Position numbers and translations under genes: made by a program. 64,000 bases of DNA from Asterias amurensis (taxonomy: Eukaryota; Echinodermata; Asteroidea; Forcipulatida; Asteriidae), in the NCBI RefSeq assembly GCF_032118995.1, contig NC_092660.1, positions 21,122,001 through 21,186,000 of the forward strand, in the 5' to 3' direction. The notes under the pieces are model-generated. The model was not told the DNA's origin. It saw only the letters and a list, made by a program, of their open reading frames with translations, and searched no databases. Positions 34,123-43,100 of this stretch are shown here, in pieces. Within the stretch, counting starts at the first letter, position 1, and each line of letters starts with the position of its first letter.

Positions 34123-37100
34123 CTGAAATGGAGAGAAATAAAATAGAGATCAAAATCAAGAAATTCAGATCTGGTTATTGGTGTAACTTGATGAAGTTCC
34201 ATCACTTATTTAGAACCGTTTGTAAAAAGAAAAAAAAAAAAAGAGTTAGTCATAGGATTTCCTTCAGATATAAAAAAAACTAAAACTGTTTGCTACATGT
34301 ATGACATGAATCTGAACATTGCCTCCAATGACGTGAATGATGCCACTCCCTTATGTAATGGAGGGGGCATGGAGTGGGCAAAAGCTGCTGTGTAAAACCT
34401 TTGTTTATGTCACTGATTAGCCGGAGTGCCTGCTCCCCAAACATAACATTACAATTTAATAATAAAAAAAATTTAAGAAAATGTTCTGCAGGTCCCCATA
34501 GTAAAAAAAAAAAAAAATTTGAGCCAAGATGTAGTAAACTATTGCACTAGAAAAAGACAGAGTAACAATTTCTCACCTCTCTGAAGATATGACTGCCGAC
34601 AGAAGCCGGTTTTTCATTTCGTTGGATAGTTCTTGTGTTAGCACTCTGTAGTTTTAACAGTTTGGCATCGTACTGTAAAACAAATAAAACAAAAACAAAA
34701 CGAGACTCTTAAAGGCAGTAGACACTATTGGTAATTGTCAAAGACTAGCCTTCACAGTTGGTGTATCTCAACATATGCATAAAATAACAAACCGGTGAAA
34801 ATTTGAGCTAAATCGGTCATCGAAGTTGCGAGCTAATAATGAAAGAAAAAAAACCTTTTCACGCGAAGTTGTGTGCGTTTAGATGGTTGATTTCGAGACC
34901 TCCAGTTTTAAATCTGAGGTCTCGAAATCAAGTTCGTGGAAACCTATTTCTTTCTTGAAAAATATGGCACTTCAGAGGGAACCGTTTCTCACAATGTTTT
35001 ATACCATCAACCTTTCCCCATTACTCATCACCAAGAAAGGTTTTATGCCAATAGTTATTTTGAGTAATTACGGGGAGTGTCCACTGACTTTATAAGAGTT
35101 GTAAAGAACCAGAGTGTAACATTTATTACCTAAAATTAAACCATTTCCTTTATACCTCCAATCTCAACTTGACAATCCCAGTCTGGTGACCCTTCTCAGC
35201 TTCAGCAATTTGCTTCTTAAGTTGTTTATTCTCAGCTGACTTAACTCGAACTTCTTTCTCCATAGCTGTGAGCTCTTTTGCCTCTGAGGAAATCAACAAT
35301 TGAAAGAGTAAAGCACAACATTTATAATATGACTAACAACTTGTTTTTACCATTTCACCAATGTGTATTATTTAAAGTACTCTATACTCTGTACTTTCCA
35401 AATTTCTGTGTAAAATATCCACTGGAAAATCACTCGGGCGGGATTTGGGTTGACACACAAACTTTGCATGGCAAGAGGCAGTAAAAATCTTGAGGGTGTC
35501 ATCCAACGGCCCATTAAACAAATTAACATCTACTAAGATGATATAGCTCTGTAAGGCATGATGGGTAACTCTTTGATGTTTTTGAGGCAAAGGTTGTTGT
35601 CTTGATGGCTTTGTCTTACTCTAACTGTGTCTTTAAATCTTTCAGTTGTCATTTTATTTGTTTCAAGATGTTTTGAAGGTAACATGGAGATCTTTGAAAA
35701 ATTTCATGAAATAAGAAGAAATCCTGAAAATTCACAGGACTTCATGTATTTTATTTTATTGATAATGGGAAAGGTGGCAGGGGTCTAAAATTTGTTAACC
35801 GAATCAGTGCTGTAAATTGACAATTTAAATTAAGTGAATTGACTAAAATGGGCTACAGATTGTAAGAATTACGTAAATGATCTGACTTAGCATAATGGCC
35901 TGTTGATGAGTTTCCTCTATCTGGCATGTGTGTTCAGCGTGGACTTCTTCTAGTTGTCTCTCTACTGTAGTAATAGTTTCTTTACATTCCTATAAATATC
36001 ACAAGTAGGTAACTCATTATACTTTGTATTTTATTCCGAAACTGGAACAGACCCCATAACCCTGCTGAGGGTTTCTGTATAATAATAAATTACAGTTTGT
36101 GAGGAAGTCGCACAGAAAGCTAGGAGTGTTAACTTTTAAACAAAAACATACATTTGTAATGCACCATTTACCACACAGTTTTATTTCTTTTTAAAATGGT
36201 AAATAAACAGAAATTTTGCAACACACCTTAAGCTTCATCACAATAGTTCAACAAACAAATTTATACCTATGTTTCCTGCCAAGATAATGATGGAACTACT
36301 TCAGTTCAGAGATTTAGCTTCTAAAAACTCATTTTACTTTTGGGAAATTCTAAATTTGCACCAGGGAAAAAGAACATTGTGTTTTACCTTTCACTGATGT
36401 ATCATTATACTGATAATGTGCTTTGCCAAATAGAGCAGATTATCAGTCACAAATTTGACATTCGACATAGTTTTGCTGGTAACTTTACTCTGGTAGGCAA
36501 TACACACTGTAGTTTTGTTGTGCTGAGCTTTTTTGTGCATCCCAACCATAACCCAGTTCAACCTGGCAATGATGTTTCATATATCAAAGCAAAAGTCATA
36601 GAACACAAACATTATCGTGCTTTGCAACATAGAACAGAATACCAGTCAGAAATTGTATATGTGATTTGGTAATTTTGCTGGTAACTTAATCATGTTTATT
36701 CTGGTAGGCATGTAGTTTTGGCGTGCTGAGCTGTCTTCGTGTGTGGAACTGGGTCCAGTCACCACTGCGCTTTTACCCTTATAAGAATCAGACAGTTGCA
36801 TCGGTTGCATCAAGATTTATTTTGCTCATCTCTTCAGTAGAGCCTCGCTCTTCAACTAGCAACTATCCCAAATATATTAATGGTAATTTTGGCTGACAAC
36901 AGCTCGTCAACCCTTCCATGGCAAAACACTGAGCCTAACTTGATCAACAATGACATTAATTGAGAAAAGCAAATACAGAGAGAAGCTGTTTTGCCATAAA
37001 ACGTGACTAGAGTATAAGAAGAGACCGATCGGTTGACCCATTTCACCTGAGGTCATCAGCAGAAAAATCTTGAATGCGCCATACTGGGCCCAATTTCATA

Positions 37101-40100
37101 GAGCTGCTTAAGCACAAAATTTTGCTTAAGCAAAAAAATCCTTGCTTAGTAAAATCAGATTACCGACCAAGACTCCATTCAATTGTTATGCTAAGTAAAC
37201 AACAGCTAAATACCAGTCACGAGCAATGTATATGGCATGAAATTTTGGCCAGTAACATGTGTAAAACAAGCGAGCTAATTTCGTGCTTAAGCAAATTTTG
37301 TGCTTAAGCAGCTCTATGAAATTGGCCCCTGGTGGGCAATTTCACTGTGCGTTTTTATATATAACTCTATGCTGCGCGTCATGCAGTAAAGTGTGCATTT
37401 TAGGCGACGCGGCGTTAATACACGTAAACCTAACTGCCAACGAGCGTGGCATTGTTCGCTGTGTGTGATGCGCGTGCAAGGGATCAATAGGCACTTTATT
37501 TTAGTATTTACATCAAAGTATGCCTTTGAAACTTTGAAATTGGAAACAAAAATCCCCTCAATTAACCCAAAATAATGTTGTGACATTTTAAGTTAGGTCT
37601 GTTTTGCCATGATTGTAACTAGCGGGATGCCGCGCGGCTAGATGAGGAGGATTCTAGTATACAAATGCTGTAAAAGGTAATGTGGGGGCAAGGGAGGTAT
37701 TCTTACAGGTAATAATCATTTCGTAGGATTGGATACGAAATTGTATTTATGATCGGTATGGAAATTTGTCATTAATGTTGTATTTTGACAAAAATTAATT
37801 GTTGAGCGTGCACAACCCAGTTGTGAAACGTCGCGACGCGTCGCCTCCTCTCCTCACCTTCTCTCTTGCGTTCCCCAACTTAAGGAATTGGTGTTTGTTG
37901 CTGGAATTGAGCTTTAATATTGGGGATGGGTATACTTGGCAATGATGGTACTTGGCATGATATGTAGGGTATTTCGTAATATTTTAGTGTTGATCGAGCG
38001 GGCCAACGGCTTATCCGTAATGTGGATTATGTTTCGCCTCTTTTACGCATAGTTTTAATTCATTCGGCTTTTGTCATTGTGTCAATTTTATCCACTGCAT
38101 TGAGTATTTCCCAGCTAAGATGTCTGATGTAAGGGTAATAATTCTTAGTCGAGTACAAATATAGCACGTACACTGCTCCAATGACACACTTATTTTATTG
38201 TTTTGAGCACATTTGGTACAGTTACACTTGGCAAAATGTACATCCTGAGTCCCGCCCAAACTGCTTTCAATATAGTTACGAACTTATGAAACATTTGCCT
38301 TGTTATTTTGAGGGTCTGTACATCCAGTTTTTATGGTGGCCCTGAAGGGACATCGCATATCGCAAACGTGTGCGCATACGTATGCAATGTCGTGAAACAA
38401 TTCGCGAATATGTGCGCACACGTATGCAATGTCGTGAAACAATTCGCGAATATGTGCGCACACGTATGCAATGTCGTGAAACAAATCGCGAATATGTGCG
38501 CACACATATGCAATCTCGTGAACCAAATCGTGAATATGTGCGCACACGTATGCAATTTCGTGAACCAAATCGTGAATATGTGCGCACACGAATGCGATTT
38601 GTTTTGCAATGTCGTGAATTTTATTGCATACCATGTTGCATACCATTAAGATGATGTCATAGTTGTGGATAATTTGTTACCGATCTAGGGAGTACTGTGG
38701 CGCTACATCAAGCTCCCTCTGTAAAGCATGTGCGCCAAAATTGGTTCACCAACATGATCAAGCAGCAGGAAGTTGCAACTTTGATGGTACTCGTTGTGGC
38801 TGCATGTTTAATCGAGTTGTTGAATAACGGTAATCACGACTCGGCTAAGCATTCAAAAGTTGCGCCTTTACACATAGTCACACTAGTCGCCCAAGCTTAG
38901 TCACCCAAGCTTAGTCGCCCAAGCTTAGTCGCCCAACCTTAGTCGCCCAAGCTTAGTCGCCCAAGCTTAGTCGCCCAAGCTTAGTCGCCCAAGCTTAGTC
39001 GCCCAAGCTTAGTCGCCCAAGCTTAGTCGCCCAAGCTTAGTTGCCCAAGCTTAGTCATAACCCTCTATTTGCTGTCTCTTCAGTGTAAGGAGATTTGACA
39101 GGGCAATACATATCTATGTACCTCTTTCACAGCATCAATGTCCTCTTTAATTCTCTGAATTGTTTCCTTGAGTTGCTTGTTCTCATCTGTCAAGAAAAAA
39201 AGAGATGATTGGTTCATCTTTCCTCACTAGTGACAAACTGGAGAAAGAAACAAATTTGGAAGGTCATTTTGGTGTTTTAAATCATTTTAGGTGGTGGTGC
39301 GAGGGCGGTCGGGGGGGGGGGGGGGATGGGGGGCAGAGGTCTGAGCATTTGTAACCACTTGCCCTACAACTACCCCCCCCCTCTAGTTATAACCATACAA
39401 CATTACTACAGTCACTAGAACCACAAACAACTTCATTTCCGTATCAACAACAATTGCTATTTTTTCAGAACTTTTTTCTATTAAGTAAAAATAGTCTGGA
39501 AAAAACATATTTTTGTTTTTTTTGTGTTTGACAAAAAAATATCATCTAGAGATTGATTATTAAAAACAACTACACAAAACTCTTAGAAGTAAATACTGAA
39601 CTTTTCTTGGTCACACTGTCCTGAAGGCAAGATATAATCTAAGAAGTAAATACTGACCTTCTAGATTGCATTTCTTAGTCACACTGTCCTGAAGGCCAGA
39701 TATAATCTAAGAAGTAAATATACTGACCTTGTAGATTGCATTTCTTAGTCACACTGTCCTGAAGGCCAGATATAATCTAAGAAGTAAATACTGACCTTCT
39801 AGATTGCATTTCTTATTAGTCACACTGTCCTGAAGGCCAGATATAATCTAAGAAGTAAATATACTGACCTTCTAGATTGCATTTCTTAGTCACACTGTCC
39901 TGAAGGCCAGATATAATCTAAGAAGTAAATATACTGACCTTCTAGATTGCATTTCTTATTAGTCACACTGTCCTGAAGGCCAGATATAATCTAAGAAGTA
40001 AATATACTGACCTTCTAGATTGCATTTCTTAGTCACACTGTCCTGAAGGCCAGATATAATCTAAGAAGTAAATATACTGACCTTCTAGATTGCATTTCTT

Positions 40101-43100
40101 ATTAGTCACACTGTCCTGAAGGCCAGATATAATCTAAGAAGTAAATATACTGACCTTCTAGATTGCATTTCTTAGTCACACTGTCCTGAAGGCCAGATAT
40201 AATCTAAGAAGTAAATATACTGACCTTCTAGATTGCATTTCTTATTAGTCACACTGTCCTGAAGGCCAGATATAATCTAAGAAGTAAATATACTGACCTT
40301 CTAGATTGCATTTCTTAGTCACACTGTCCTGAAGGCCAGATATAATCTAAGAAGTAAATATACTGACCTTCTAGATTGCATTTCTTATTAGTCACACTGT
40401 CCTGAAGGCCAGATATAAACTAAGAAGTAAATATACTGACCTTCTAGATTGCATTTCTTAGTCACACTGTCCTGAAGGCCAGATATAATCTAAGAAGTAA
40501 TTATACTGACCTTCTAGATTGCATTTCTTATTAGTCACACTGTCCTGAAAGCCAGATATAATCTAAGAAGTAAATATACTGACCTTCTAGATTGCATTTC
40601 TTAGTCACACTGTCCTGAAGGCCAGATATAATCTAAGAAGTAAATATACTGACCTTCTAGATTGCATTTCTTATTAGTCACACTGTCCTGAAGGCCAGAT
40701 ATAATCTAAGAAGTAAATACTGACCTTGTAGATTGCATTTCTTATTAGTCACACTGTCCTGAAGGCCAGATATAATCTAAGAAGTAAATATACTGACCTT
40801 CTAGATTGCATTTCTTATTAGTCACACTGTCCTGAAGGCCAGATATAATCTAAGAAGTAAATATACTGACCTTCTAGATTGCATTTCTTAGTCACACTGT
40901 CCTGAAGGCCAGATATAATCTAAGAAGTAAATATACTGACCTTCTAGATTGCATTTCTTATTAGTCACACTGTCCTGAAGGCCAGATATAATCTAAGAAG
41001 TAAATATACTGACCTTCTAGATTGCATTTCTTATTAGTCACACTGTCCTGAAGGCCAGATATAATCTAAGAAGTAAATATACTGACCTTCTAGATTGCAT
41101 TTCTTAGTCACACTGTCCTGAAGGCCAGATATAATCTAAGAAGTAAATATACTGACCTTCTAGATTACATTTCTTATTAGTCACACTGTCCTGAAGGCCA
41201 GATATAATCTAAGAAGTAAATATACTGACCTTCTGGATTGCATTTCTTAGTCACACTGTCCTGAAGGCCAGATATAATCTAAGAAGTAAATATACTGCTG
41301 ACCTTCTAGATTGCATTTCTTATTAGTCACACTGTCCTGAAGGCCAGATATAATCTAAGAAGTAAATATACTGACCTTCTAGATTGCATTTCTTAGTCAC
41401 ACTGTCCTGAAGGCAAGATATAATCTCACGCAGCTGATTCAACTCTGAAAAATAACAACATTTATAAATAAAGACATTTTATATACAAACTTGCTTTATT
41501 ACTCTCCTGTTGTATTCACATTATTCCTCAATAAATTAGTATTGTAACCGTGAACAATGAAAAACAAAATAAATACATCACATAAACAACTGTTTACAAT
41601 AAAACAAGAAACAAATTAAAAAAGTATACAAAGGCCTAAATGAAAATACATGCATAATTCCCATTTACTCCTTCATGAAGAGAAACAATTAGATAGATCG
41701 TATAATTAAAGTGCGCCTTCTGTCAGTGTAGTGTATGCAGACACTAAGTGATCCGTTTATAGAATAGGATGTCATTGTTTCATGCGAGATCTTGTTGTAC
41801 GAGAGCTCTGTTGTTTTGCTTGTTTTAACCACGTGAATAGAACCCAAGTATTGACGACGTAAGAACACAATCAGTCAGTGCTGCTTCTCTTTATGTTGAA
41901 TTGTATAGTCCCCAAAGCATCCTAATTGAAACATCACACATACTCTTCATGTAGTCAACTGGCAAGCAATTTCAGGTTTTAACATGGGAGGAAAAGGGAA
42001 GTAAAACTCGTTCAAAATGCAAGGCTCTGGTGGCTGGGTTCAAACTGGCTACCAAGGTAAAAGGCAGGAACAGAAACCACCGAGCCAACCCGACCTAATT
42101 CTAAAGGTTTTGCCAAGTGAGGACACCACACAAGTAGTGTCATGGGTGGGATTAAAACCCCCACTCTGATAACTCTGATGTTCATAGCACTGATACCACC
42201 TTGCTTCTACTCACCATCTTGTGAGCTGTATTCTCAAGTAGTGTCATGGGTGGGATTAAAACCCCCACTCTGATAACTCTGATGTTCATAGCACTGAGAC
42301 CACCTTGCTTCTACTCACCATCTTGTGAGCTGTATTCTCAAGTAGTGTTATGGGTGGGATTAAAACCCCCACTCTGGTAACTCTGATATTCATAGCACTG
42401 ATACCACCTTGCTTCTACTCACCATCTTGTGAGCTGTATTCTCAAGTAGTGTCATGGGTGGGATTAAAACCCCCACTCTGATAACTCTGATGTTCATAGC
42501 ACTGAGACCACCTTGCTTCTACTCACCATCTTGTGAGCTGTATTCTCAAGTAGTGTTATGGGTGGGATTAAAACCCCCACTCTGGTAAATCTGATGTTCA
42601 TAGCACTGATACCACCTTGCTTCTACTCACCATCTTGTGAGCTGTATTCTCAAGTAGTGTCATGTGTGGGATTAAAAACCCCACTCTTGTAACTCTGATG
42701 TTCATAGCACTGATGATACCACCTTGCTTCTACTAACCATCTTGTGAGCTGTATTCTCAAGTAGTGTCATTGGTGGGATTAAAACCCCCACTCTGATAAC
42801 TCTGATGTTCATAGCACTGATACTACCTTGCTTCTACTCACCATCTTGTGAGCTGTATTCTCAAGTAGTGTCATGTGTGGGATTAAAAACCCCACTCATG
42901 TTCATAGCACTAATAATACCACCTTGCTTCTACTCACCATCTTGTGAGCTGTATTCTCAAGTAATGTCATGGTGGGATTAAAAAAAACCACTCTGATAAC
43001 TCTGATGTTCATAGCACTGATACCACCTTGCTTCTACTCGCCATCTTGTGAGCTGTATTCTCAAGTAGTGTCATGTGTGGGATTAAAACCCCCACTCTGA

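Noticed and set aside
36340-36672. 110-codon plus-strand ORF
   Set aside because: It lies within CCDC152-like intron 4, overlaps an imperfect direct repeat and shows no domain.
38284-38654. Five overlapping ORFs on both strands
   Set aside because: The 42-bp repeat lacks stops in most frames; it lies in an intron of the CCDC152-like gene.
38884-39055. CRISPR-like regular repeats
   Set aside because: Units are contiguous with no unique spacers, and the DNA is animal. The same holds for the other arrays.
42030-42090. tRNA-like B box (GGGTTCAAACTGG) and GGTTGGCTCGGTGG on the other strand
   Set aside because: Too short and without paired A/B spacing; at best a decayed SINE.
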